A stretch of DNA of 20,073 nucleotides from Deltaproteobacteria bacterium (GTDB taxonomy: Bacteria; Desulfobacterota; Dissulfuribacteria; Dissulfuribacterales; UBA3076): NCBI GenBank assembly GCA_027004315.1, contig JALTHV010000292.1, positions 1 to 20,073 of the forward strand. Reading direction: 5' to 3'. Shown here one piece after another: positions 1 through 7,038 of the stretch; position 1 is the stretch's first letter, and each line of letters begins with the position of its first letter. The translations under genes were made by a program, and so were the position numbers. The notes under the pieces are model-generated. The model worked only from the letters and a program-made list of their open reading frames with translations, searched no databases and was not told the origin of the DNA.

Positions 1-158
1 TGCAGCATTGGAAACCCTGGCTCCGGAGCGCAGCGGAGGAGAACAGGGAGGGTCCTATGCTGCAAAAACCTTAGAAAACAAGGGGCGAGAGCATGTTGGA
101 AAAAGAAGCACCCTGTGATCGGTTACCCAAAAGAAGCCTCCACTTATTGAGAAGTTAC
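1..158 (-). mobile_element. Nested MITE (outer frame plus B-type inner core), cut by the window edge
   Basis: Right part of a composite palindromic element. Bases 1-126 match the reverse complement of the inner B cores at 6457-6647 and 8688-8878 and end in CGGTTAC. Bases 127-158 match the outer right end of those copies and finish with CTTATTGAGAAGTTAC at 143-158. The inner core is therefore inverted relative to the outer frame when compared with the other two copies. The left end lies outside the window, so no target duplication can be tested. There is no coding capacity for a transposase. Confidence 0.8.
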
Positions 159-333
159 GAAAAGTTCACCTATCTCCCTGATATGCTAGATTTTTCCTTC
201 CCGACGTCTTATCCTCAGATAAAATTTGGGATTTTGCAAGCAATTCATTAAAGAAAAGATTATAATAAATTGTGGTTTCTTACAACTTTCTATGTTATTC
301 CCTTATCTAAGATTAGAAAAGGGGGTATTTTAA
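159..333. other. AT-rich leader region before the polyprenyl synthase gene
   Basis: No gene is seen here. The stretch is AT-rich and lies between the mobile element and the first coding sequence. It holds a perfect TATAAT hexamer at 261-266 and a GGGGG ribosome binding site just before the GTG start at 334. It is the natural place for the promoter of the first gene. Confidence 0.5.
261..266 (+). promoter_or_regulatory. Candidate -10 box (TATAAT)
   Basis: A perfect TATAAT lies 67 bases before the GTG start at 334. The best -35-like match, TTGCAA at 234-239, leaves a 21-base spacer, longer than the usual 17, so the promoter is only a suggestion. Confidence 0.3.
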
Positions 334-1347
334 GTGGGAGTATCTCCTGAAGAGGTATTCATCATCCACAGATCCGGACCCGATAACATCATGGACTCCT
401 TCAAGACAGATTTTGAGCGAATTGAGCAGGTGCTAAACAGGCACTTTAGCTCTCATGAGCCTTTCATCAATAAGGTAAGCCAATATATTCTCTTTTCGGA
501 AGGAAAACGACTGAGGCCATTACTTACAGTATGTTCAGCAAGACTATGTGGGAAGACCGACGAAGAGGTCTATAACCTTTCGGTAATCCCGGAATACCTC
601 CATGCTGCCAGTCTCCTCCACGACGATGTGGTAGACGGGGGAAAGATGCGCAGGGGAAGGCCCCCTGCCTATGAAATATGGGGAAATAAGGCCGCAGTCT
701 TGGTGGGTGATTTTCTCTTTGCCAGGGCCATTGACCTTGCAAGCCGATTTGGAATAATCAGTATAGCAAAGACCATTGCAGAGACAGTTGCCCTGATGTC
801 TGAAGGAGAAATTATACAACTCTTACAGATGCGGGCCCAATGCTTTGATGAAGAGACCTATCTGGAGATCATCGATAGAAAAACGGCATCTTTGATTTCT
901 ACTTCATGCCGAATCGGGGCACTCCTTGCCGGGGCAAGAGAGAGCAAAGTAGAGGCCCTTGGTAAGTATGGCCTCTATTTGGGACAGGCATTTCAGATAA
1001 TTGATGACATCCTTGATTATACTGCAGAGGCAAGCGAACTGGGGAAGGCCCTGGGGACAGACCTTGCAGAGGGAAAGCTTACACTGCCCCTTGTTGTAGC
1101 CATTAAAAAGGCATCCAGCAAAGAAAGAGAAAGGCTGCTTCAGATACTCAGAGAAGGTAATCCCTCTCATGAAGAATTTATATGGGTAAGTAATATGTTA
1201 ATCAGTACCGGGGGAACAGAATATGCTAGATGTCGGGCAAAGGCCCTGATCAGTTCAGCCTGTGAGTCCTTGGATATCTTTCCTGAATCTAAGACCAAGG
1301 ACTCACTTAAAGAGCTTGCATACTTTGTTTTAGATCGTCATAAATAA
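334..1347 (+). CDS. ispB: Long-chain polyprenyl diphosphate synthase
   Basis: Trans-prenyltransferase that extends allylic diphosphates with isopentenyl diphosphate to give the side chain of menaquinone or ubiquinone. Seen: GKRLRP at 57-62, the first aspartate-rich motif DDVVD at 97-101, the second one DDILD at 224-228, and a conserved DRKTASLI near 181. The residues 4 and 5 positions before the first motif are small (Ser, Ala), which in this family allows long chains; the exact length (C35-C50) cannot be read. At 337 aa the size is normal. The GTG start at 334 is preferred because AGGGGG ends 8 bases before it; an ATG at 391 would remove 19 residues but has no clear binding site. The gene stands alone between mobile elements, and the upstream AT-rich stretch is its likely promoter region. 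Confidence 0.93.
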   Translation: MGVSPEEVFIIHRSGPDNIMDSFKTDFERIEQVLNRHFSSHEPFINKVSQYILFSEGKRLRPLLTVCSARLCGKTDEEVYNLSVIPEYLHAASLLHDDVVDGGKMRRGRPPAYEIWGNKAAVLVGDFLFARAIDLASRFGIISIAKTIAETVALMSEGEIIQLLQMRAQCFDEETYLEIIDRKTASLISTSCRIGALLAGARESKVEALGKYGLYLGQAFQIIDDILDYTAEASELGKALGTDLAEGKLTLPLVVAIKKASSKERERLLQILREGNPSHEEFIWVSNMLISTGGTEYARCRAKALISSACESLDIFPESKTKDSLKELAYFVLDRHK

Positions 1348-1359
1348 CCTATGTCGAAG

Positions 1360-1526
1360 GTGACTTCTCAATAAGTGGAGGTGAATTATATTTTGTGACT
1401 ATTTACTGGATTTCTGGCTTCGCAGGATGGACATTTGGATGTACCTGTCTGCCAATAACCGGTTATCTCTCCCATCCTGCGAAGGCAGGAATCCAGACTT
1501 TGTACCTTGACTTATTGAGGACTTGC
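1360..1526. mobile_element. MITE, outer frame with a different (C-type) palindromic interior
   Basis: The left end GTGACTTCTCAATAAGT and the right end ACTTATTGAGGACTTGC form inverted repeats matching the outer frame of the elements at 6425 and 14901. It is flanked by TGTCGAAG (1352-1359) and TGTCGAAA (1527-1534), an 8-bp target duplication with one mismatch. The interior differs from the other copies: a 25-bp arm at 1406-1430 pairs with 1472-1496 (23 of 25). It contains the CCTTCGCAGGA-type motif common in proteobacterial intergenic repeats, and a 12-bp palindrome ATAACCGGTTAT at 1455-1466. The element sits 12 bases after the polyprenyl synthase stop codon. Confidence 0.8.
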
Positions 1527-1596
1527 TGTCGAAACTGAGAATTAACTGAAATCTCAAAATTGAAAGCAAAAGATAATAGATGTGTTTTTCCTTATA

Positions 1597-1619
1597 ACTC
1601 CGGGCTTCGGGGTATTTTC
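1597..1619 (+). terminator. Weak candidate intrinsic terminator
   Basis: ACTCCG (1597-1602) pairs with CGGGGT (1608-1613) across a five-base loop, with one G-T pair, and is followed by ATTTTC. It lies 250 bases after the polyprenyl synthase, beyond the MITE. The stem is short and the T-run is broken. Confidence 0.25.
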
Positions 1620-1649
1620 AGACAAAACTTGTGCTAGTAGGTCGATGCA

Positions 1650-1775
1650 GTGTCAAGGCAAATAAAGAATAACTGTTCACATCCCCCCTGCGACGTGGAC
1701 GGTTGCAACAGAAGGGAGGTGTGAGCGGTTACAATAAAGATCTCTAAGAATACCCTGAGGGGCCTTATCCTTCTT
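1650..1775 (+). pseudogene. Detached 5' end of the NodB-like gene, interrupted by a MITE
   Basis: Removing the 64-bp element and one 8-bp duplication joins GTG TCA AGG CAA (1650-1661) to ATA AAG ATC TCT... (1734 on) in one open frame. The result is M-S-R-Q-I-K-I-S-K-N-T-L-R-G-L-I-L-L-M, a short basic start followed by a hydrophobic anchor. AGTAGG at 1636-1641 is a possible binding site 8 bases before the GTG. In the present sequence this frame ends at TGA 1722-1724 inside the element. Confidence 0.5.
1669..1732. mobile_element. Short core-less MITE (A-type arms only)
   Basis: A 64-bp element with the outer arms of the A-type copies but without their long hairpin. The left arm ATAACTGTTCACATCCCCCC is followed by the right arm ending GTGAGCGGTTAC. 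A perfect 8-bp target duplication AATAAAGA flanks it (1661-1668 and 1733-1740). Element plus duplication is 72 bp, a multiple of three, and it carries an in-frame TGA at 1722-1724 relative to the gene it appears to have entered. Confidence 0.85.
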
Positions 1776-2444
1776 ATGGGAGGGGCAGGTGCCTTGGCAA
1801 CAGGTGCATATGAGATCTTTTGCCCAAGGGCCACCCTATGGGGTAGGGTATTGACCCATGGTTCCCGGACTATATCTGCAATAGGGCTCGTATTTGACCA
1901 GTGCCCAAATCATTTAACCGAGGGTATCTGCAGACGTCTGCATGAGCTTGAGGCCCCTGCTACTTTCTTCATAGAAGGAAAGAGGGCCAGGCGCAATCCC
2001 AGGGCCTTACGTTCGTTACAGGCCTTTGAGATAGGGATCCATGGGGAGGCCTATAGGTCTCTTATCTTCCAGAACGAAATAGATCTGAGACACGGGCTTA
2101 CTCCATGCCTGACGATAGCAGGCGATGTCCAGGGCCGGGATGCCCGGTTTCTCATGCCGCCTCATGGATGGAAGGACCTCCGGTTGGTAAGGGCAGCAAG
2201 GGAGCTGGGTCTCCTTGTGGTCAACCCATCCCTTGAACTCAGGTGGTCCAGGAGTGTCTCCCCCAGTAATTCTGTGGGCCATCTCTTGAGACGGGTAGGC
2301 CCAGGGGACATTATCCTCATAGAAAACAGTTCCCTGAGATCGCCTCCTCAGCCCCTTTTTATCGAACTGCTCACCTTGCTGATTACCGGCATCAGGGACA
2401 AAGGCCTAAGGATCTGGGGGCTAAGCCCCCTGTTAGCTTATTAG
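1776..2444 (+). CDS. Degenerate polysaccharide deacetylase (NodB-fold) protein, 5' end disrupted
   Basis: The order of NodB motifs is visible but key residues are changed. Motif 1, normally TFDDGP, reads VFDQCPN at 39-45, so the metal-binding second Asp is replaced by Gln. APATFFIEGK follows at about 60-69. Motif 2, normally HxxxH, reads HGEAY, losing the second His ligand. Motif 3 keeps MPPHG. Family knowledge says these residues hold the catalytic metal, so this is inferred to be inactive or to have a changed role. In-frame upstream codons (1734-1775) encode a hydrophobic stretch, LRGLILLMGGAGALATG when joined to the ATG, which looks like a membrane anchor. The ATG at 1776 has only a distant GAGGGG. 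The original start is probably the GTG at 1650, now cut off by the MITE at 1669-1732. Expression is doubtful. Confidence 0.6.
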   Translation: MGGAGALATGAYEIFCPRATLWGRVLTHGSRTISAIGLVFDQCPNHLTEGICRRLHELEAPATFFIEGKRARRNPRALRSLQAFEIGIHGEAYRSLIFQNEIDLRHGLTPCLTIAGDVQGRDARFLMPPHGWKDLRLVRAARELGLLVVNPSLELRWSRSVSPSNSVGHLLRRVGPGDIILIENSSLRSPPQPLFIELLTLLITGIRDKGLRIWGLSPLLAY

Positions 2445-2459
2445 GCTGTAGGCTCAGAC

Positions 2460-2653
2460 TATTGTTCTCAATAAGTTCTGGCGTAACCGTTTGTGTCTCC
2501 GGCCAGCGGTAGCTTTTTTTCAGGGTTTCAGGAGCATCGCTTGATGCACAAGACCAGGGCACTTTGCCTATTAATCCGCACTGAACCCCTTCAAAAGGCT
2601 ACCGCTGGCCGGGGACGTGAACGGTTGCAACAAGAGGGGGTGTGAACGGTTAC
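2460..2653 (+). mobile_element. A-type MITE with a remnant of the outer frame on its left
   Basis: TTCTCAATAAGTTCTGGC at 2465-2482 is a left remnant of the outer frame; the outer right end is missing. The inner element spans 2483-2653, from GTAACCG to CGGTTAC. Its hairpin core, 2499-2612, has arms CCGGCCAGCGGTAGC and GCTACCGCTGGCCGG. The right arm AACGGTTGCAACAAGAGGGG separates the hairpin from the end. No target duplication was found. It lies between the NodB-like gene and the phosphomannomutase gene, whose ribosome binding site is 20 bases beyond the element. Confidence 0.8.
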
Positions 2654-2683
2654 GGCCTAATAGCCTGACTTACGGAGGTATGT

Positions 2684-4036
2684 GTGAATAGAGAAATATT
2701 CAGGCAATATGATATCAGGGGAAGGGTGGATGAAGACCTGACCGAGGAGGCAGTGGAAAAGATAGGTCGGGCATATGGGACCTATGTCAGAAACAGGGGG
2801 CTTAAACAGATAACGTGTTGCAGAGACGGCAGGACCCATTCCCTCTGGATACAAGAGGCGCTTATCCATGGGATCTGCTCTACTGGCTGTAATGTGGTCG
2901 ATATAGGCGAAGGACCGACGCCTCTCCTTTACTTTTCTATATTTCACCTGGGGTCTGACGGTGGTGTACAGGTAACTGGAAGTCACAATCCGCCTGAGTT
3001 CAATGGCTTCAAGATGTGCGTCAAGACCTCAACTCTATATGGTCCACAGATCCAGGAATTGAGAAAGATTATAGAGTCAGGGGACTTTATTTCTGGAATG
3101 GGAGATGTGCAGTCACATGATATTGTTGAATCTTATCTCAGATATCTGAGAGAAAATATAAAAATTGTCCGTCCATTAAAGATAGTATTGGATGCAGGAA
3201 ATGGTGTGGCAGGTCCTGTGGCCCCCAGGGCCTTTGAGGACCAGGGCTGTCAGGTATTTCCCATGTATTGTGAGGTAGATGGGACCTTCCCAAATCATCA
3301 CCCGGATCCAACCGTGCTGAAGAATCTGGAAGACCTGAGGACCAAGGTACTGGAGACAGGGGCCGATGCCGGCATGGCCTATGATGGAGATGGAGACCGT
3401 CTGGGTGTTGTGGACGAGAAAGGCGAATTCATATTTGGGGACAGGCTCCTTATCATATTTGCAAGGAGTGTATTGAAAGAGCATCCGGGGACATCTGTGA
3501 TAGGAGAGGTCAAGTGCTCTCACACCCTCTATGACGACATCTCTCTACATGGTGGAAGGCCCATTATGTACAAGACCGGCCATTCGCTGATAAAGCAGAA
3601 GATGCGGGAGGAAAAGGCACTCCTTGCTGGAGAAATGAGTGGTCATATCTTTTTTGCCGATCGTTATTTTGGCTATGACGATGCCATCTATGCCTCTCTG
3701 CGCCTTGCTGAGATAATGGCATCGAGTGACAGGCCCCTTTCCGGTCTGCTGGAAGGTGTCCCAAAGACCTATTCTACGCCTGAGATCAGGATGCCCTGTC
3801 CAGATGGGGACAAATTCCAGATAGTGGAGGAGGCAAAGGAGTGGTTCAAGGCCCGCTACAGGACTATAGATGTAGATGGCATCAGGGTAGTCTTTGATGA
3901 CGGCTGGGGGCTCATAAGGGCATCAAATACCCAGCCGGTCCTGGTATTTCGTTTTGAGGCAACTAGTCCGGCCAGGCTCAAGGAGATTCAAGGCCTCCTG
4001 GAGGACAAGGTAAGGGAGATAGCAGATAAAAGGTAA
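2684..4036 (+). CDS. algC: Phosphomannomutase/phosphoglucomutase
   Basis: Alpha-D-phosphohexomutase that interconverts 6-phospho and 1-phospho sugars for cell-surface polysaccharide precursors. All four signature loops are present: catalytic phosphoserine loop TGSHNP with Ser100, metal loop DGDGDR at 234-239, sugar-specificity loop GEMSGH at 316-321, and phosphate-binding loop RASNTQP at 412-418. GEMSGH is the type seen in the dual-specificity PMM/PGM enzymes such as AlgC. Length 450 aa is typical. The start is the GTG at 2684, four bases after GGAGGT; the ATG at 2680 is out of frame. The stop codon TAA (4034-4036) is made by the first bases of the MITE at 4033. Without the insertion the protein would end in ADKRKK instead of ADKR. 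Cytoplasmic. Confidence 0.95.
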   Translation: MNREIFRQYDIRGRVDEDLTEEAVEKIGRAYGTYVRNRGLKQITCCRDGRTHSLWIQEALIHGICSTGCNVVDIGEGPTPLLYFSIFHLGSDGGVQVTGSHNPPEFNGFKMCVKTSTLYGPQIQELRKIIESGDFISGMGDVQSHDIVESYLRYLRENIKIVRPLKIVLDAGNGVAGPVAPRAFEDQGCQVFPMYCEVDGTFPNHHPDPTVLKNLEDLRTKVLETGADAGMAYDGDGDRLGVVDEKGEFIFGDRLLIIFARSVLKEHPGTSVIGEVKCSHTLYDDISLHGGRPIMYKTGHSLIKQKMREEKALLAGEMSGHIFFADRYFGYDDAIYASLRLAEIMASSDRPLSGLLEGVPKTYSTPEIRMPCPDGDKFQIVEEAKEWFKARYRTIDVDGIRVVFDDGWGLIRASNTQPVLVFRFEATSPARLKEIQGLLEDKVREIADKR

Positions 4037-4204
4037 CCGTTCACATTCCCCCGGCCAGCGGCAGCCTTTTTCAGGGTTTCAGGAGCATCGCCTGATGCAC
4101 AAGATCAGGGCACTCTGCCTATTAATTCGCACTGAAACCCTTCAAAATACTACCGCTGGCCGGGGACGTGAACGGTTACAACAGGAGGGGGTGTGAAGGG
4201 TTAC
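4033..4204 (+). mobile_element. Complete A-type MITE (172 bp) with perfect target duplication
   Basis: The cleanest copy. It starts GTAACCGTTCACATTCCCC and ends GTGTGAAGGGTTAC. Perfect 8-bp duplication GATAAAAG at 4025-4032 and 4205-4212. The hairpin core is 4051-4163, with arms of about 32 bases around an inner loop of about 50 bases. The inner loop contains a small hairpin GCATC/GATGC and a second weak one around GGGCACTCTGCC. There is no open reading frame of note. It lies exactly at the end of the phosphomannomutase gene and supplies its stop codon. Confidence 0.92.
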
Positions 4205-4232
4205 GATAAAAGAAAGAAATAATTCCGGCATA

Positions 4233-4730
4233 ATGCCCACTAGTGTTGCAGAGATATTAGGGGAAATTGCCCTCAGATATGGGTGGGGAGTCAGGCTGTC
4301 AAGGGGAAAGATCTGGGAGGTCTGGGAAGAAATAGCAGGCCCTCAGGTCGCGGCCCATGCCTGGCCCGAGTGCTTTAGGGAGCGAGATACCTTGGTGGTA
4401 GTAGTCTCGGATTCAGTGTGGATGCAGCAGCTCTCCTTCCAGGGGCAGACCCTTGTAGAGCGATTGAATGCCTGTCTGTCTCCCAGGGCCAAGATCAAGG
4501 CCATCAGATTTGTCTTAGGTGATGTGGCAGGAGTGCGGTCTCAATGGGTTCGGCGAAAGATAGTGAAGAGAGATGTATCACAGAAAGAAGGAGACCAGAT
4601 CCAGGATGTCTCAATAGATATGGCCAAGGACTTGACGGCAGGCATCCGGGATCAGGAGTTGAGGCAGGCGATGATGGATCTTTATCTGAAATACCGTAGA
4701 TATAAAGGGGAAAAAGAAGGTAATGCGTAA
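4233..4730 (+). CDS. dciA: DciA-like protein (DUF721)
   Basis: A 165-aa protein with the DUF721 pattern in residues 1-100: the segments KIWEVWEEIAGPQVAAHA and TLVVVVSDSVWMQQLSF are the usual conserved core, a KH-like fold. DciA proteins load or support the replicative helicase DnaB in bacteria that lack DnaC or DnaI; that role is family knowledge and is not shown here. The C-terminal third is charged and likely disordered, except for a short helix with YLKYRRYKG. The ATG at 4233 is the only reasonable start, because a stop lies in frame at 4194. Its ribosome binding site is weak, perhaps the purine run at 4205-4219, which includes the copied GATAAAAG target site. FmdE-like follows after 30 bases, so they may be co-transcribed. 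Confidence 0.8.
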   Translation: MPTSVAEILGEIALRYGWGVRLSRGKIWEVWEEIAGPQVAAHAWPECFRERDTLVVVVSDSVWMQQLSFQGQTLVERLNACLSPRAKIKAIRFVLGDVAGVRSQWVRRKIVKRDVSQKEGDQIQDVSIDMAKDLTAGIRDQELRQAMMDLYLKYRRYKGEKEGNA

Positions 4731-4760
4731 TCAGTACCTGAAGGTCTAAGGAGAGAAAAA

Positions 4761-5366
4761 ATGAAATCGACGACTCATATCTCTGAGATGTCATTTGAGG
4801 AGCTCTTAGAGGAATCTGCACGCATTCATGGGCATCTGTGTGCCGGCCAGGTCCTCGGTGTACGGCTGGCTATGCTGGGATTAGGTCTCCTTGGTATAGA
4901 TGATCCAAAGGGCCGTGACCGTAAGTCTTTTATGGTCTATGTGGAGATTGATCGATGTGCCACTGATGCTATCCAGTCTGTCACCGGATGTTCTCTTGGC
5001 AAACGCTCTATGAGGTGGATGGACTATGGAATAATGGCAGCAACCTTTGTCCACTTGAAGACAGGTAAGGCGTATAGAATAATTGCCAGGGAGGAGTCAA
5101 GAGAACTCTCAAAGAAGTACTGCCCGGACATAGAGGACAGATACAAGTGTCAATTAGAGGCATATAAGTTGATGAGTGATGACGAGCTTTTCGATGTACA
5201 GGAGGTCCGGGTAGAGGTGCCTGAGTGTGACCTGCCGGGAAGACCCATCAGGAGGGTGCAATGTGAGTCCTGTGGTGACTACGTACAGGATTGCCGTGAA
5301 GTGGAAAAGGACGGGAAGGTATTGTGCCGGGCCTGTGCCTATGGTGCATATTACAAAAAACTATAG
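4761..5366 (+). CDS. FmdE-family protein with C-terminal zinc ribbon
   Basis: Resembles subunit E of formylmethanofuran dehydrogenase (FmdE/FwdE), a family widespread in sulfate reducers without the other Fmd subunits. Seen: HGHLCAGQVLG at 23-33, with His23, His25 and Cys27; EIDRCATDAIQSVTGCSLGK around 62-81, with Cys66 and Cys77; DYGIMAATF following; and a C-terminal zinc ribbon CESC (168-171) ... CRAC (189-192). AAGGAG ends 7 bases before the ATG. The next gene starts 10 bases after the stop and encodes a molybdopterin-binding protein, so the pair probably works in handling molybdenum or tungsten cofactor for an oxidoreductase, possibly formate dehydrogenase. That last point is inference; the true substrate is not known. 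Confidence 0.85.
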   Translation: MKSTTHISEMSFEELLEESARIHGHLCAGQVLGVRLAMLGLGLLGIDDPKGRDRKSFMVYVEIDRCATDAIQSVTGCSLGKRSMRWMDYGIMAATFVHLKTGKAYRIIAREESRELSKKYCPDIEDRYKCQLEAYKLMSDDELFDVQEVRVEVPECDLPGRPIRRVQCESCGDYVQDCREVEKDGKVLCRACAYGAYYKKL

Positions 5367-5376
5367 GAGTATCTTG

Positions 5377-6408
5377 ATGGTCTTAAAGAAGATCCCTGTA
5401 ACTGATGCGGTTGGGATGGTCATTCCCCATGACATGACAGAGATAATCCCAGGAGAGAAAAAGGGGGCTGCCTTCAAAAAAGGACACGTCATTACAGAAG
5501 ACGACATAGCTCATCTGAAGCGCATCGGGAAAAATCACATCTATGCAATGGAACTCTCAGGGCATGAGCTACATGAGGATGATGCAGCCCTTACCATGGC
5601 ACAGGCCATAGCTGGTCCGGGCATTGAGTATGACAGGCAGCCATCCGAAGGAAAGGTAAACTTTCATGCAGACATAGATGGCCTCTTCCAGGTAGATCGT
5701 CAGCAGTTGATGGCCCTTAATCTCCTAGGGGAAGTGATGCTGGCTACTCGCCATGACAATACAGTAGTCAAACAGGGCGACCCTGTAGCTGCTGGCAGGG
5801 CCATACCACTTGTCGTGCCAAAGGCACTAGTGGATAAGGCGGTATCTATTGCCTCAGATGTAGGTGGGCTCATCAGGGTCCTGCCCTGGAAAATCAAGAG
5901 GGCAGCCATTATAGTTACTGGCAGGGAGGTATATGAGGGCCGCATAGAGGATGCCTTTGGGCCACTAATGGAGAAAAAGCTTAAGGCCTTTGGGCTTGAT
6001 ATATTGTCGGTGTCCCTGGTCCCGGATGATGTGGGGATAATTTTAGAAAAGACAGATAGTGCCCTTGAGGCAGGGGCCCAGTTGATTTTGTATACAGGCG
6101 GGATGTCTGTGGACCCGGATGACGTAACCCGCATGGCAATCAAGGAGGCCGGGGCAACCGATATAGTCTACGGGAGCCCTGTTTTACCAGGGGCTATGTT
6201 CCTGGTAGGATACATAAGGAATGTGCCAGTCCTTGGTGTGCCTGCCTGTGGTATGTATTTCCGTGCTACAGTATTGGATCTGGTGCTCCCAAGGATATTA
6301 GCGGGAGAACATATTGATCGTGAAAAAATAGCGGCCTTGGGCCATGGCGGACTATGTCTTAACTGCAAGATCTGTAATTATCCACTATGTCCTTTTGGTA
6401 AGGGTTAA
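5377..6408 (+). CDS. MoeA-like molybdopterin-binding protein with Cys-rich tail
   Basis: 343 aa. The N-terminal half (PVTDAVGMVIPHDMTEI) matches the opening of MoeA-type proteins. The central MoCF-binding fold has VTGREVYEGRIEDAF, where MoeA has TGDEL, and TGGMSVDPDDVT, the usual TGG-S site for molybdopterin. The last 20 residues carry C-x2-C-x2-C-x4-C (Cys327, 330, 333, 338), which canonical MoeA lacks and which could hold metal or an Fe-S cluster. The ATG at 5377 is chosen because TAGGAG stands just before it and the gene then follows FmdE-like by 10 bases. An upstream start at 5227 would overlap the FmdE gene by 140 bases and adds no conserved sequence. The likely role is molybdenum cofactor synthesis, insertion or sensing with its FmdE neighbour. 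Confidence 0.85.
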   Translation: MVLKKIPVTDAVGMVIPHDMTEIIPGEKKGAAFKKGHVITEDDIAHLKRIGKNHIYAMELSGHELHEDDAALTMAQAIAGPGIEYDRQPSEGKVNFHADIDGLFQVDRQQLMALNLLGEVMLATRHDNTVVKQGDPVAAGRAIPLVVPKALVDKAVSIASDVGGLIRVLPWKIKRAAIIVTGREVYEGRIEDAFGPLMEKKLKAFGLDILSVSLVPDDVGIILEKTDSALEAGAQLILYTGGMSVDPDDVTRMAIKEAGATDIVYGSPVLPGAMFLVGYIRNVPVLGVPACGMYFRATVLDLVLPRILAGEHIDREKIAALGHGGLCLNCKICNYPLCPFGKG

Positions 6409-6424
6409 GAAGTTGCCTAAAAGG

Positions 6425-6679
6425 GTAAGTTCTCAATAAGTCCTGGCAACTTCGATGTAACCGACTATAGGGTGCTTCTTTTTCCAACATGCTTTCGCCC
6501 TTTGTTTTCTAAGGTTTTTGCAGCATAGGACCCTCCCTGTTCTCCTCCGCTGCGCTCCGGAGCCAAGGTTTCCAATGCTGCAAAAACCAAGAAAACTACA
6601 GGGCTAACGCAAATCGTTTCCAAAAGAAGCACCCTGTGGTCGGTTACCAAAATGAAGCCTCCACTTATTGAGAAGTTAC
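6425..6679 (+). mobile_element. Nested MITE: outer frame containing B-type inner element (255 bp)
   Basis: Outer ends GTAAGTTCTCAATAAGT and ACTTATTGAGAAGTTAC are inverted repeats. A perfect 8-bp duplication CTAAAAGG lies at 6417-6424 and 6680-6687. The inner element 6457-6647 has its own inverted ends GTAACC...GGTTAC and a GGGTGCTTCTTTT/AAAAGAAGCACCC pairing. Its centre repeats GCAGCAT...ATGCTGC around the segment CTCCGCTGCGCTCCGGAG. It fills the 325-base gap between the MoeA-like gene and yggT, leaving little else there but the yggT ribosome binding site. Confidence 0.9.
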
Positions 6680-6733
6680 CTAAAAGGGGGCTAATGGCTA
6701 CTTATTATTAAGAGTTATATTAGGAGTATCGGC

Positions 6734-7030
6734 ATGTTTGTTATAAGCAACTTTTTGAATTCTCTTGCTATAGTGATCCATATTTTGTTAAATCTCTATA
6801 TGTGGGTGCTGATTGCCAGGGCCGTTTTGTCCTGGGTCAACCCTGACCCATATAATCCAATAGTAAGATTCCTGTATGGTGTAACAGATCCTTTACTTTA
6901 CCGGGTTCAACGGATACTGCCCCTACAGTTTGGAGGAATAGATCTGACACCTATGGTGATCATTATTGCAATAATTTTTTTGGATAGCTTCCTCGTGCGC
7001 ACGCTCCAGCAGTTGGCGATGCAGTTTTAG
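6734..7030 (+). CDS. yggT: YggT family membrane protein
   Basis: A 98-aa protein with two membrane segments, about residues 8-32 and 72-90. Between them is the family signature ARAVLSWVNPDPYNPIVRF followed by GVTDPLL. The cellular role is not settled; the family is linked to membrane organisation, cell division context and osmotic tolerance. AGGAG lies 7 bases before the ATG. DivIVA begins 8 bases after its stop, the same pairing seen across many bacteria, where yggT/ylmG and divIVA sit together in division-related clusters. The two form an operon here, and the upstream MITE limits how far a promoter can lie. Confidence 0.92.
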   Translation: MFVISNFLNSLAIVIHILLNLYMWVLIARAVLSWVNPDPYNPIVRFLYGVTDPLLYRVQRILPLQFGGIDLTPMVIIIAIIFLDSFLVRTLQQLAMQF

Positions 7031-7038
7031 GGGTGTAT

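Noticed and set aside
2483..4204. CRISPR array or integron attC array
   Set aside because: The repeats are hundreds of bases apart with genes between them, carry 8-bp target duplications and have no spacers or integrase. They are mobile elements.
4180..4222. Small frame beginning at the GTG in the right MITE arm (after AGGAGGGGG)
   Set aside because: The purine run followed by GTG is a property of the repeat arm. The frame is nine codons long and appears only by chance through the target duplication.
5227..5376. Upstream extension of the MoeA-like gene by 50 residues
   Set aside because: It overlaps the FmdE zinc-ribbon coding region in another frame and lacks a binding site; TAGGAG before the ATG at 5377 explains the start.
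6465..6650. 61-aa open frame on the - strand inside the B element, with an almost identical one at 8696-8881
   Set aside because: The similarity follows from the repeat being nearly identical at DNA level. The frame crosses the palindrome, has no ribosome binding site and resembles no known protein.
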